Below, one piece after another: positions 40,650 through 49,515 of a stretch of DNA of 60,533 nucleotides; within the stretch, counting starts at the first letter, position 1, and the number at the start of each line of letters is the position of its first letter. This DNA is from Caldisericum exile_A. GTDB lineage: Bacteria > Caldisericota > Caldisericia > Caldisericales > Caldisericaceae. Position numbers and translations under genes: made by a program. Location: NCBI RefSeq assembly GCF_047785965.1, contig NZ_JBLOBF010000009.1, positions 1 through 60,533 of the forward strand, in the 5' to 3' direction. Under the pieces are notes generated by a model that was not told the origin of the DNA, did not search any database, and was given only the letters and a program-made list of their open reading frames with translations.

Positions 40650-42084
40650 GTCTTACCCCCACTTTAACATTTCTAAACCTTGCATAACTTGAGCCATGGC
40701 TTACTTCCATAACTTGCATTGGCTCCCCTTTGCCACAATTCGGCAAACCTAAAACGTGGTAATAACTCTCGTTTCCAACACCATCAAGGTTTCTCCAGAA
40801 TTCATATGTTATGCCTGAATAGCTTGGGTTCTTCACCATATCCTGAATCTTTCCATTCTTTATTTCATAACCAATTTCAGTACCAAACTGGAAGTTTAAT
40901 CTCTTTTGGTCAATACTCCAAGATTTATTTACATCAATAAGAAGACCATTATCAACACCTCCAATAAGCTCTTCCAAAGTGAAATTACCTGGCTCAAGAT
41001 TAATACTTGTCATCCTTATTATTGGCTGTCTATTCCATCCATCTGCTCTCATTGCACCCATTGGTTCAAGACCTAACCTAAATGCAGTTTCACGAGAATT
41101 CAAGTATCCTACAAATAGCCCTTCTTTTACAAGATAGATTTTCTTTGCTTTAACCCCTTCATCGTCGTAGGCAAACCCTCCTAAGGCATAATCCAAAGTT
41201 GCATCAGCAACAATATTAACGTATTTTGAACCAAATTGGAAATTTCCCAGTTTTTCAGGTGTTAGAAATGATGTACCTGCAAATGAGGCTTCTTCTCCAA
41301 GAACTCTATCGAGTTCCGTTGGATGCCCCACAGATTCGTGCAGTTGCAGTGCCATTTGGTAAGGCCCAATAACAAGATCCATAACTCCACTTGGGGCAGG
41401 TTTTGCTTTAAGAAGAGCAAGTGCTTCTTTTGCAATACGTTCTGCATTTTCCTCCAACTTCATTTCCTCAATAAACTCGTATCCCTTCCGAGCATAATCA
41501 CCACCAAAAGATGCTGGATAACTCCTTGTTTGTATTTCTCTTCCATCGGTTGCAATTGCCTGCAATCCACCACCACTTACAATACGCTCCTGCTCAATAA
41601 ATGCACCTTCTAAAGATGCAAAAGTCTTTAATTCTTTCGAAAAATGCATCAAAGATGACCTTACAACAATTCCAGGCATTTCCATTAATTTATCAAGCGA
41701 AAGCATAAAATCTATTTTCTTGTTAAGTGGAATTGAAAATGGATCAATTTTTATAGGCTCATGAACCTTATCCTGATAAATTTCAATTGGGGCAAGACGT
41801 GCATCTTCAATTTTAGTCATCGCTGATGCCTTTGCAATTTCGACAGCAACTGTTGCAACACGTTCCCCTTCCTCGGGTGTTACATTATAAGAAGAAAAAA
41901 ATCCCCACGCACCATTCACAATAACCCGCACACCAAATCCTTTTGTGAGCCGCTTCTTAACTCCCTCAACTTTACCATTTGAGACAGTTATATCTTCTTC
42001 TTCCCTTTCAATGAGCCTCACATCTGCATAGGTTGCACCTAACTTCTTTGCTTGGAAAAGGGCTCTTTCAATTACCTCTTGCAT
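40642..42084 (-). CDS. tldD: TldD metalloprotease
   Basis: 480 aa. The catalytic zinc motif His-Glu-Ser-Val-Gly-His (H249, E250, H254) is intact, with the usual following Pro-Thr-Glu. The third ligand region Gly-Met-Gly-Ala-Met-Arg and the end Gly-Leu-Pro-Asn-Cys-Gly-Lys-Gly-Glu-Pro also match TldD. With TldE it degrades unfolded peptides. It starts a block tldD-pmbA-pfk 67 nt after mnmE, with AAGGAGG before its ATG. Confidence 0.93.
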   Translation of the reverse strand: MQEVIERALFQAKKLGATYADVRLIEREEEDITVSNGKVEGVKKRLTKGFGVRVIVNGAWGFFSSYNVTPEEGERVATVAVEIAKASAMTKIEDARLAPIEIYQDKVHEPIKIDPFSIPLNKKIDFMLSLDKLMEMPGIVVRSSLMHFSKELKTFASLEGAFIEQERIVSGGGLQAIATDGREIQTRSYPASFGGDYARKGYEFIEEMKLEENAERIAKEALALLKAKPAPSGVMDLVIGPYQMALQLHESVGHPTELDRVLGEEASFAGTSFLTPEKLGNFQFGSKYVNIVADATLDYALGGFAYDDEGVKAKKIYLVKEGLFVGYLNSRETAFRLGLEPMGAMRADGWNRQPIIRMTSINLEPGNFTLEELIGGVDNGLLIDVNKSWSIDQKRLNFQFGTEIGYEIKNGKIQDMVKNPSYSGITYEFWRNLDGVGNESYYHVLGLPNCGKGEPMQVMEVSHGSSYARFRNVKVGVRHE

Positions 42085-42151
42085 CTTTAACCTCCTTTAG
42101 GTATAAAAGCACCATACAATATTATTACATTAAAAGCTCTTTTTTCAAATA

Positions 42152-43492
42152 CTACTTGCCAATGCAAAATCTTTCAAATATTGCATTTAAAACATTCTCG
42201 CCTATATTTTCTCCACTTACATCACTTAATGTTTCGATTGCTTCCCTTAACTCCTCTGAAACAAGATCAAGTGTTCCTGTCTCAAGATTCTTAATTGCAT
42301 TATTCACATGTGTTAGCGCCTTAGAAAGTAAATCATGCTCAACCTTATTTGAAACAAGTATTGAATCAACATCAATATTCAATAGTTTATTCTTTATTTC
42401 ACCTTCAACTTCATCAATTCCCTCCCTTAATAGTGCAGATATCTCTATGATAGGCTCATTTGGGAAAAGTTTCGAAAGCTCCTCCTTTGTGAGAGCCTTT
42501 GGAAGATCACTTTTATTGAGGACAATTATACGCATTTTTCCTTCTGTAAACCTTACAAGTTCAAGGTCATCTTCTTGAAGTGGAGTTGATGCGTCAAACA
42601 CAAAGAGAATTAAATCGCTTGTTTCTATGGCATGTTTACTTCTTTCAACGCCCATTTTTTCTATGATATCCTCTGATTCCCTTATCCCTGCGGTATCAAT
42701 AATTTTAACAGGAAAGCCATAGAAGTTTATCATCTCTTCAATTGTATCTCTTGTTGTTCCAGGGATTTCAGAAACAATTGCACGCTCAAATTTAAGAAGC
42801 GCATTAAGAAGTGTCGATTTCCCAACATTGGGCTTCCCAACAATCGCAATGCGGACACCGTCAATAACAACTCTTGAATCTTTATATGTAGAAAGAAGTT
42901 TTTCAATACTTTCCCTTATTTCATGAAGCGATTGCCTTAAAGTTTCTTCTGGTATTTCTTCAACATCCATAGGAAAATCAATGGTTGCTTCTATATGAGA
43001 ATTAACCTCAAGGATCTTGTTTCTTATGCTCATAACAGCCTTACTTAATTTACCAAAAAGTCTTGAAGAAGCAAGAAGCACGCCTTTTTCGGTTTTTGCC
43101 TCAATAAGTTCAATAACTGCATTTGCTTCAAATATATCCATTTTGCCGTTTTCAACTGCTCTTCGGGTAAATTCCCCCTTTTCAGCAAGACGCGCACCAA
43201 GGGAAATAAGGTAGTTTAAAACCATCTCAAGATTCTTTATCCCACCATGCATTGAAATTTCAACAACATCTTCACCAGTGTACGAATGAGGTTTTTTGTA
43301 ATAAATCACAATCCCCGTATCAATTGGTGTTCCTTCAATAGAAATAGCCCCGTAGTATGCATAACGGGGCATCTCAATCCTTTTATTAAAAATCTTCTCT
43401 GCTAATTCAAGCGCCTTATCGCCTGAAAGCCTAATAACACCAATTCCTCCAAAACCACGAGGAGTAGAAATTGCAACAATTGTATCGCTCAC
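42152..43492 (-). CDS. mnmE: tRNA modification GTPase MnmE
   Basis: 446 aa. N-terminal folate-binding domain (1-118), helical domain, and an inserted G domain with Gly-Lys-Pro-Asn-Val-Gly-Lys-Ser (219-226), Pro-Gly-Thr-Thr-Arg-Asp, Asp-Thr-Ala-Gly and Asn-Lys-Ser-Asp. It ends with the catalytic Cys-Ile-Gly-Lys (443-446). It modifies U34 of tRNAs with MnmG, which is not in the window. It overlaps jag by 4 nt and closes the classic rpmH-rnpA-yidD-yidC-jag-mnmE order. Confidence 0.95.
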   Translation of the reverse strand: MSDTIVAISTPRGFGGIGVIRLSGDKALELAEKIFNKRIEMPRYAYYGAISIEGTPIDTGIVIYYKKPHSYTGEDVVEISMHGGIKNLEMVLNYLISLGARLAEKGEFTRRAVENGKMDIFEANAVIELIEAKTEKGVLLASSRLFGKLSKAVMSIRNKILEVNSHIEATIDFPMDVEEIPEETLRQSLHEIRESIEKLLSTYKDSRVVIDGVRIAIVGKPNVGKSTLLNALLKFERAIVSEIPGTTRDTIEEMINFYGFPVKIIDTAGIRESEDIIEKMGVERSKHAIETSDLILFVFDASTPLQEDDLELVRFTEGKMRIIVLNKSDLPKALTKEELSKLFPNEPIIEISALLREGIDEVEGEIKNKLLNIDVDSILVSNKVEHDLLSKALTHVNNAIKNLETGTLDLVSEELREAIETLSDVSGENIGENVLNAIFERFCIGK

Positions 43493-43935
43493 TTTTTAAT
43501 GTCTACAATAACGCGTCTTCTTGGCTCTTTCCCAACACTGTGAGTCCAAATATCAGGATAATTTTTAAGAGTAAGGTGTATTATACGCCTTGCCTGTGCT
43601 GACATAGGACGCAATTCCACAGGTTCTCGAAGTCTTTTTGCCTTCAACGCTGCTTCAATTGCAATAGTCTTTAACCTTTCGTATTGCTTACCCTTATAGC
43701 CATCGATATCGAGAATGACTGTTGGAAAGTTTTTATCAACCTTATGAGCATAAACATTTACTATAAATTGGATTGCCCTCAAAACCGTGCCATCATAGCC
43801 AATGTAATGACCTTTATCTGATAGATTCCTCACATTCACATAATAGCCACCAAATTTTTTTCCTGCTTCAATTTGGGGAGATTCTCCCAGTTTCTCAAAA
43901 ATATTTTTAACAAATTCAACAACAAAATCACTCAT
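43489..43935 (-). CDS. jag: Jag/KhpB-type RNA-binding protein (KH and R3H domains)
   Basis: 148 aa from the ATG at 43935, with AAAGGAG before it; the frame continues upstream but only within the yidC end. It has a KH-like domain (Gly-Gly-Tyr-Tyr-Val-Asn-Val-Arg, then Gly-Tyr-Asp-Gly-Thr-Val-Leu in the GxxG position) and a C-terminal R3H domain with Pro-Met-Ser-Ala-Gln-Ala-Arg-Arg-Ile-Ile-His and Ser-Val-Gly-Lys-Glu-Pro-Arg-Arg-Arg. It lacks the N-terminal Jag-N domain. It binds RNA; 1 nt separates it from yidC. Confidence 0.9.
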   Translation of the reverse strand: MSDFVVEFVKNIFEKLGESPQIEAGKKFGGYYVNVRNLSDKGHYIGYDGTVLRAIQFIVNVYAHKVDKNFPTVILDIDGYKGKQYERLKTIAIEAALKAKRLREPVELRPMSAQARRIIHLTLKNYPDIWTHSVGKEPRRRVIVDIKK

Positions 43936-43936
43936 A

Positions 43937-45076
43937 CTACTTCTCCTTTTTTTCTTTCTTAATAACCTCTTTCGGTTCCTCTGAAGCCATCTTTTTAAAG
44001 TTTTCAAGAGACCTTATGATGAGATACTGTTCAAATGTTGCAACAAGCGAGAAGGTTATCCAGTAAAGCAATACTGACGGAGGCCAACTTACAGCCCACA
44101 CTGCAAATATAATGGGCAAGAAGTACATAAACATCTTCGTATTTGGATCCATTTCAGTGCCAGGTAATTGAGAAGTTTTTGATTGTAAGAACATTGAAAG
44201 AAATACAAGTGCAGGAAGAATATAGTATTTATCGGGCACATTCAAGTTAGAAAGCCAAAGGAATCTTACGTTATTGAAGGGCGCATAGTTCATAAGCGCT
44301 CCATACAGGATAATGAGGAGTGGCCACTGTATAAGAACTGGCAAACACCCTCCATACATATTTACGCCTTTTTCTTTGTATAGTTTTACTATCTCCTGTT
44401 GCTGCTTTTGGGGATTATCTTTGTATTTTTCCTGAATCTTTTTTAGCTCTGGCTGTATTTCCTGGAGCTTTGCCGTAGATTTGAACTGATATCGCGTCAA
44501 AGGATGAGTAATGAGTTTTATAAGAATTGTAAGGACAATAATTGCAAACCCATAATTCTTTGTTACCTTATTAATTGCCTCAATTATAAAGCGCATTGCC
44601 TTGTATAATCCACCTACAGGAACAACGTTTATCACTGCTTCCTTATCGATCGTTGTGATTTTTCCATTTGCATCTTTATAAGTTACCGCAAATTTTATGG
44701 GGTAAGGTTTAGGCTCAATTTCCGTATAACTTGTGATGTAGAAAGTAAATGTAGCATCTTTTCCTGCATCAATTACACTTGTCTTAGAAACATCCTTTAT
44801 AGAAAGTTCTCTTGTAGATTTCCATAGTTCAAAAGGCTTAAGATCCTCATTTCCATTAATTGAAACAAGTTTAACTGTAACATCAAGAATTGGATCAGGT
44901 GTGTTATTTACGACTCTCAAGCCCACAGGAATATTTTCCAGAGGTCTTCCCGTTGCTACTACCTGGACAATTACTCCAGGCTCAGTTGTTTTAGGAAAAG
45001 GGCTTGTTGCACAACCTGTTAAAAATACTGAAAGCAAAAGCACAAAACCAAATACAAACAAAATCTTCTTCATCAT
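43937..45076 (-). CDS. yidC: Membrane protein insertase YidC
   Basis: 379 aa from the ATG at 45076 (the ATG at 45073 is equally possible); GGAGG lies just upstream. A lipoprotein signal Phe-Leu-Thr-Gly-Cys puts the mature N-terminus on the outer face. A medium periplasmic domain (about 25-175) precedes the conserved insertase core: Lys-Leu-Ile-Thr-His-Pro-Leu-Thr, Leu-Gln-Glu-Ile-Gln-Pro, Met-Tyr-Gly-Gly-Cys-Leu-Pro-Val-Leu-Ile-Gln and Leu-Leu-Tyr-Trp-Ile. A lipobox together with a periplasmic domain is intermediate between the Gram-positive and Gram-negative types. Confidence 0.93.
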   Translation of the reverse strand: MMKKILFVFGFVLLLSVFLTGCATSPFPKTTEPGVIVQVVATGRPLENIPVGLRVVNNTPDPILDVTVKLVSINGNEDLKPFELWKSTRELSIKDVSKTSVIDAGKDATFTFYITSYTEIEPKPYPIKFAVTYKDANGKITTIDKEAVINVVPVGGLYKAMRFIIEAINKVTKNYGFAIIVLTILIKLITHPLTRYQFKSTAKLQEIQPELKKIQEKYKDNPQKQQQEIVKLYKEKGVNMYGGCLPVLIQWPLLIILYGALMNYAPFNNVRFLWLSNLNVPDKYYILPALVFLSMFLQSKTSQLPGTEMDPNTKMFMYFLPIIFAVWAVSWPPSVLLYWITFSLVATFEQYLIIRSLENFKKMASEEPKEVIKKEKKEK

Positions 45077-45083
45077 ATCCTCC

Positions 45084-45293
45084 TCAAGGAACAGGGTCAT
45101 TCCCTCCAGGGAAGAAGGGATTACACCTTAAAACTCTCTTTATCGCTAAAAATCCGCCTTTTTTTGCACCATACTTTTCTATTGCCTCTATTGCGTATTC
45201 AGAACAAGTAGGGGTAAATCTACAGGTTGGTGGTTTAAGAGGCGATATGTATTTCCTATAAAACTTCAAAACCGAAAGTAGGAGATTCTTCAT
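45084..45293 (-). CDS. yidD: Membrane protein insertion efficiency factor YidD
   Basis: 69 aa. Phe-Tyr-Arg-Lys-Tyr-Ile-Ser-Pro-Leu, Cys-Arg-Phe-Thr-Pro-Thr-Cys-Ser-Glu-Tyr-Ala and Arg-Val-Leu-Arg-Cys-Asn-Pro-Phe are the YidD signature. A short amphipathic N-terminus anchors it at the membrane. It directly follows rnpA and ends 8-11 nt before yidC. Confidence 0.93.
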   Translation of the reverse strand: MKNLLLSVLKFYRKYISPLKPPTCRFTPTCSEYAIEAIEKYGAKKGGFLAIKRVLRCNPFFPGGNDPVP

Positions 45294-45641
45294 TTAATGC
45301 GCCTCCTTTGAAGCATCTATACCTTTCTTAAAACGAAAAATGATGCCCTCAAGGTCGTTGAGGACATCGGGCATTTTAAGTCCCTTAATTGTATTCTTTG
45401 CAATAAGCACAAAACTGTAATCTTCTGGTAAAATTGGTTCTAATTTCAAAAAGGCCTCTCTCATCAATCTTTTTGCACGATTTCTTTCATGCGATTTACC
45501 AATCTTTTTAGAGGCAACAAATCCAACTTTCTTTTTAACCGCATCTGAGGCAACAACCACAACGAATCTTCCATGAAATTTTTTACCGCTCTTATAGACG
45601 TTCTCAAACTCTTTTTCGTTAAGCCTTTCCCACAGCTTCAC
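45294..45641 (-). CDS. rnpA: Ribonuclease P protein component
   Basis: 115 aa, starting at a GTG that shares its first base with the rpmH stop (TAGTG), so rnpA translation is coupled to rpmH. Core RNase P protein features: Phe-Val-Val-Val-Val-Ala and Val-Gly-Phe-Val-Ala-Ser-Lys-Lys-Ile-Gly-Lys-Ser-His-Glu-Arg-Asn-Arg-Ala-Lys-Arg, the RNR-type motif that binds the catalytic RNA. It matures tRNA 5' ends. Confidence 0.93.
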   Translation of the reverse strand: MKLWERLNEKEFENVYKSGKKFHGRFVVVVASDAVKKKVGFVASKKIGKSHERNRAKRLMREAFLKLEPILPEDYSFVLIAKNTIKGLKMPDVLNDLEGIIFRFKKGIDASKEAH

Positions 45642-45778
45642 TATACCGTTATAAGTCTCTTCCTTCCGTGTGCTCTCCTTCTTGAAAGCACATTTCTTCC
45701 ACTTCTTGTCTTCATTCTCGCCCTAAAGCCCTGGCTCCTTTTAATATGCTTATTGTGTGGGTTAAATGTGGTACGCAT
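45641..45778 (-). CDS. rpmH: Ribosomal protein L34
   Basis: 45 aa, Arg/Lys-rich: it starts Met-Arg-Thr-Thr-Phe-Asn-Pro-His-Asn, continues Gly-Phe-Arg-Ala-Arg-Met-Lys-Thr and Gly-Arg-Asn-Val-Leu-Ser-Arg-Arg-Arg, and ends His-Gly-Arg-Lys-Arg-Leu-Ile-Thr-Val. GGAGG lies upstream. First gene of the rpmH-to-mnmE series. In most bacteria dnaA lies just upstream; here accD does, divergently. Confidence 0.95.
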   Translation of the reverse strand: MRTTFNPHNKHIKRSQGFRARMKTRSGRNVLSRRRAHGRKRLITV

Positions 45779-45953
45779 ATCTCAACCTCCTAATTTAAAT
45801 TTTTCTCTAAAAAATTAAGCCTAACTAATTAAATATAGCAAAAGTTTAAATAAAGTCAATAAGAAAATTTTAACCCAAGGAAGTAAGTTAAATAGCAATA
45901 ACCTTAAAAATTGCTTTGATAAATCCAGAAAAACACGTTTATTTTTGCATATT

Positions 45954-45990
45954 TTGGATTTTTTGGAAAATTTGATATAATTGCTTCGAT
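45954..45990 (+). promoter_or_regulatory. accD promoter, probably giving a leaderless transcript
   Basis: TTGGAT (45954-45959), a 16-nt spacer and TATAAT (45976-45981). The expected transcript start falls at 45988-45991, the accD ATG itself, and no ribosome-binding site lies before that ATG. The rest of the rpmH-accD gap is AT-rich; I see no DnaA boxes. Confidence 0.55.
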
Positions 45991-46803
45991 ATGAAAAAGA
46001 TAGTTAAGGTTATAACTAAAAACGAAAGCAAAGAATGGATAAGGTGTAATGGTTGTAAAAAGCTTTTATACTATGAAGAACTTATTGAAAACAAAAAGGT
46101 ATGCCCTTATTGTGGTTATCACTTTAGACTTACAGCAAAAGAACGTATAGAATATCTTTTAGATAATGGAAGTTTTAAGGAACTATTCAGAAATATCAAA
46201 TCAGATGATCCGCTTAATTTTGTAGATAAAGAACCATACAGAGCAAAGATTGATGAAATAGAAAAAAATGGTGGATATAGCTCTTCCATTATAACAGGGG
46301 AGGGTACGATAAACGGAATAAACGTTGCACTTGGCGTGCTTGCATTTGAATATATTGGAGGAAGCTTAGGAGCTGCAATGGGTGAAAAACTAACACACCT
46401 TGTTTATTATGCAATAGAAAATAATCTTCCCCTCATTGTAGTTTCTGCTTCAGGTGGTGCAAGGATGCAAGAAGGAATTATCTCTTTGATGCAAATGGCA
46501 AAGTTGAGTGCTGCAATAAATGATTATAAAAAAAATGGTAAACTTTACATCTCTATACTTACAAATCCAACCTACGGCGGAACGACCGCAAGCTTTGCAA
46601 TGCTTGGAGATATTATTATTGCAGAGTCAAAAGCGATGATTGGGTTTGCAGGACCAAGAGTAATTGAACAAACAACCAAAAAGAAACTCAAAGAAGATTT
46701 CCAAACAGCCGAGTTTCTCTTATCACATGGTTTTGTTGATATGGTTGTTGAAAGACAAAACCTTAAACAAGAAATTACAAAATTGTTGGAGTTTCTGCCA
46801 TGA
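45991..46803 (+). CDS. accD: Acetyl-CoA carboxylase, carboxyltransferase beta subunit
   Basis: 270 aa. An N-terminal zinc ribbon with Cys-Asn-Gly-Cys (about 19-22) and Cys-Pro-Tyr-Cys (about 38-41) is followed by the crotonase-like carboxyltransferase core with Ser-Ala-Ser-Gly-Gly-Ala-Arg-Met-Gln-Glu-Gly and Pro-Thr-Tyr-Gly-Gly-Thr-Thr-Ala-Ser. With AccA it transfers CO2 from biotin to acetyl-CoA, the first step of fatty-acid synthesis. It overlaps accA by 4 nt and heads accDABC. Confidence 0.95.
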   Translation: MKKIVKVITKNESKEWIRCNGCKKLLYYEELIENKKVCPYCGYHFRLTAKERIEYLLDNGSFKELFRNIKSDDPLNFVDKEPYRAKIDEIEKNGGYSSSIITGEGTINGINVALGVLAFEYIGGSLGAAMGEKLTHLVYYAIENNLPLIVVSASGGARMQEGIISLMQMAKLSAAINDYKKNGKLYISILTNPTYGGTTASFAMLGDIIIAESKAMIGFAGPRVIEQTTKKKLKEDFQTAEFLLSHGFVDMVVERQNLKQEITKLLEFLP

Positions 46804-47726
46804 ACACAAAATTTCTTTCATTTGAGAAGGATCTTGAAAAGATATATCTTGCAATGGAGAGAAACCCAAAAGATTTATCTCTTAAAGAGAGTTTTAATAA
46901 AACATTAAAAGAAATATATTCTAAATTAGAGCCATTTGATATTGTAGAGATTGCAAGACATCCTGAAAGACCTCACTCAGAAGACTATATTCAATCACTT
47001 TTCACCGATTTTGTAGAAATTCACGGTGATAGGTGCTTCGGCGACGATCCTTCCATTATCACTGGTATCGGAAAATTTAACGGAAAAGTAGTAGGCGTTT
47101 TAGGTCATAGAAAAGGACAGAATCTCAAAGAACAGTTAAGCGTAAATTTTGGTATGGCAAATCCAGAAGGATATAGAAAGGCGCTAAGGGTTGCAAAACT
47201 TATAAGCGAAAAATTCAAGGCACCAATCATCTCTTTTCTTGATACACCTGGGGCAAATCCAACAGAAGGAGCAGAAGAGAGAGGTATTGCTTCAGCGATT
47301 GCAACAAATCTAATGGAATTCTTTAATATAAGGACACCTATCATTGTTGTTGTTATAGGAGAAGGAGGAAGCGGAGGAGCCTTAGGCATAGGAATAGGAG
47401 ATAGAATACTTATGCTTAAATACTCCATATACTCGGTTATTTCTCCTGAAGGGTGTGCCTCAATACTCTTTGGTAATGCAAGCAAATCAAAAGAAGCAGC
47501 AAAATCTTTAAAATTGACGGCGCAGGACTTAAAAGCACTCAATGTTATAGATGAAATTATTGAAGAGCCATACGGAGGAGCGCACCGCTTCAAAGAAGAG
47601 ACCATTAAAAATGTAGGAGATGCCCTTGAAAAAAATCTTATAGAATTGGTCAAAATACCCACTGAAACACTCCTTCATATGAGAAAGGAGAAATTTTTAA
47701 AAATGGGGGTTTATCGTGAAGAATAA
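46800..47726 (+). CDS. accA: Acetyl-CoA carboxylase, carboxyltransferase alpha subunit
   Basis: 308 aa. Ala-Arg-His-Pro-Glu-Arg-Pro-His-Ser-Glu-Asp-Tyr-Ile, Phe-Leu-Asp-Thr-Pro-Gly-Ala-Asn-Pro-Thr-Glu-Gly-Ala-Glu-Glu-Arg-Gly and Ile-Gly-Glu-Gly-Gly-Ser-Gly-Gly-Ala are characteristic AccA motifs. It forms the carboxyltransferase with AccD. The last 11 nt overlap accB. Confidence 0.95.
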   Translation: MNTKFLSFEKDLEKIYLAMERNPKDLSLKESFNKTLKEIYSKLEPFDIVEIARHPERPHSEDYIQSLFTDFVEIHGDRCFGDDPSIITGIGKFNGKVVGVLGHRKGQNLKEQLSVNFGMANPEGYRKALRVAKLISEKFKAPIISFLDTPGANPTEGAEERGIASAIATNLMEFFNIRTPIIVVVIGEGGSGGALGIGIGDRILMLKYSIYSVISPEGCASILFGNASKSKEAAKSLKLTAQDLKALNVIDEIIEEPYGGAHRFKEETIKNVGDALEKNLIELVKIPTETLLHMRKEKFLKMGVYREE

Positions 47727-48174
47727 AGAAATTACACCAAAGGAAATTAAAGAAATTATTCAGATTGCAAAAGAAAATAAAATTAAGGAGTTCAATCTTG
47801 AATTAGGGGGACTGAAAATTTATTTCAAATTTGAGGAAGATTCTTTAAACTCTATGAATCCGCCTTCTAATACAGAAAAAACAAACAAAAAAGAGGAAGA
47901 GCCCACAACATCAAGCAATCCCAATACCTTTATAGTTAAATCGCCTCTTGTTGGTGTATTTTACAGGAAACCAAACCCCAATGCAAAGCCATATGTAGAA
48001 GTAGGCGATGTAGTAGAGAAAGGTCAAACGCTATGCATTATAGAAACGATGAAAATAATGAACGAAATACAAGCAGAAAAGAAGGGAAAAGTTTTAAGAA
48101 TTTTCCCTGAAGATTCCTCTATGGTAGAAGTCGAAACTCCACTTTTTGAGTTAGAGGAGATCTATGAAGATTAG
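47716..48174 (+). CDS. accB: Biotin carboxyl carrier protein
   Basis: 152 aa. A charged N-terminal helix region and a Pro/Thr-rich hinge (about 45-70) lead to the biotinyl domain, with Ser-Pro-Leu-Val-Gly-Val-Phe-Tyr at 76-83. The biotin-accepting lysine is K113 in Glu-Thr-Met-Lys-Ile, a common variant of Glu-Ala-Met-Lys-Met. It carries CO2 between AccC and AccAD. It overlaps accA by 11 nt and accC by 11 nt. Confidence 0.94.
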   Translation: MKNKEITPKEIKEIIQIAKENKIKEFNLELGGLKIYFKFEEDSLNSMNPPSNTEKTNKKEEEPTTSSNPNTFIVKSPLVGVFYRKPNPNAKPYVEVGDVVEKGQTLCIIETMKIMNEIQAEKKGKVLRIFPEDSSMVEVETPLFELEEIYED

Positions 48175-49510
48175 AAAAGTCCTTATTGCAAACAGAGGGG
48201 AAATTGCCCTCAGAATCATACGGGCCCTCCGTGAATTGGACATCGAACCAGTACTTGTATATGCTTACGAGGATAGAGATGCACTTCCAACTCAACTTGC
48301 CAAAACAAAAATTTGCATAGGAAAGGGAGGGGTAAAAGATTCTTATCTTAACATTCCAAATATAATCAGTGCAGCAACTCTCCTTAAGGTAGATGCCATA
48401 CATCCTGGATACGGTTTTTTATCAGAAAATCCTATGTTTGCAAGAATTGTAGAAGATCACGGAATAAAATTTATCGGACCCACACCTGAAGCAATGCAAC
48501 AACTTAAAAACAAGGCAAATGTAAGGAAAATAGCAAGTTCAATTGGAATACCAATACTTCCTGGGACAACAGAACCAATTGAAAACCTTGATATCGCAAA
48601 GAAGGTTGCAAAAGAAATTGGATACCCAATTATGCTTAAAGCAGCAACAGGCGGTGGAGGAAAAGGAATAAGAGTTGTAAATAATGAAGAAGAACTTGTA
48701 AGATTATTCCCAATTGCAAAAAGTGAAGCCAAAGCCTCCTTTGGAAAGGATGCTATATACATCGAAAAATATCTTGAAAACCCAAGACATATTGAAGTTC
48801 AAATTGCAGGCGATGAATATGGGAATGTTTACGCTGTTGGCACAAGAGAGTGTTCCATTCAAAGAAACCATCAAAAGGTAATAGAAGAAGCACCAGCACA
48901 ATTAAAAGAATCAGAAACTTTAAAGATTATGGAAGATGCAATAAAATTTGCAAAAGCGATAAAATACACAAACCTTGGAACAGTTGAATTTCTCTATTTA
49001 AATGGTCAACATTACCTTATGGAGATGAACGCAAGAATACAGGTAGAACACCCTGTAACAGAAGAGACAACAGGACTTGACCTTGTAAAAATGCAAATAC
49101 AAATTGCGCAAGGAGAAAAGATCCTTTTGAAAGACATAAAAACCACAACACATGCAATTGAATTTAGAATAAATGCCGAAGATCCTTTTGATAATTTCAA
49201 ACCCTCCTTTGGAAAGATCAGTAATCTTCACTTACCTTTGGGAAGAAATGTTAGAATAGACAGCCACATATTTGAGGGATACACTGTGCCACCTTTCTTT
49301 GATTCACTTCTTGCAAAATTCATTATAAAGGGAAATACAAGAGAAGAGGCACTAAAAACAGCAAAAAGAGTATTCGAGGAAGTAAGAATAGAGGGAATTA
49401 AAACAAATATACCGCTCCATAGAAAACTCCTTGAAACTGAAGAATTTACAAAAAATAAAGTCCACACTAAATTTTTAGAAGAATTTCTTAAAGAGATCAA
49501 GTTAGTTTAA
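48164..49510 (+). CDS. accC: Biotin carboxylase
   Basis: 448 aa ATP-grasp enzyme. It starts with Arg-Lys-Val-Leu-Ile-Ala-Asn-Arg-Gly-Glu-Ile-Ala-Leu-Arg; the glycine-rich loop is Gly-Gly-Gly-Gly-Lys-Gly-Ile-Arg, and Asn-Ala-Arg-Ile-Gln-Val-Glu-His-Pro-Val-Thr-Glu lies in the active site. It carboxylates biotin on AccB using bicarbonate and ATP. Last gene of accDABC; only a weak GTTA-gtt-TAAC dyad follows. Confidence 0.95.
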   Translation: MKIRKVLIANRGEIALRIIRALRELDIEPVLVYAYEDRDALPTQLAKTKICIGKGGVKDSYLNIPNIISAATLLKVDAIHPGYGFLSENPMFARIVEDHGIKFIGPTPEAMQQLKNKANVRKIASSIGIPILPGTTEPIENLDIAKKVAKEIGYPIMLKAATGGGGKGIRVVNNEEELVRLFPIAKSEAKASFGKDAIYIEKYLENPRHIEVQIAGDEYGNVYAVGTRECSIQRNHQKVIEEAPAQLKESETLKIMEDAIKFAKAIKYTNLGTVEFLYLNGQHYLMEMNARIQVEHPVTEETTGLDLVKMQIQIAQGEKILLKDIKTTTHAIEFRINAEDPFDNFKPSFGKISNLHLPLGRNVRIDSHIFEGYTVPPFFDSLLAKFIIKGNTREEALKTAKRVFEEVRIEGIKTNIPLHRKLLETEEFTKNKVHTKFLEEFLKEIKLV

Positions 49511-49515
49511 CTACT

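Noticed and set aside
45779..45990. Replication origin between rpmH and accD
   Set aside because: AT-rich but without DnaA boxes or repeated 9-mers that I can see, and dnaA is not adjacent.
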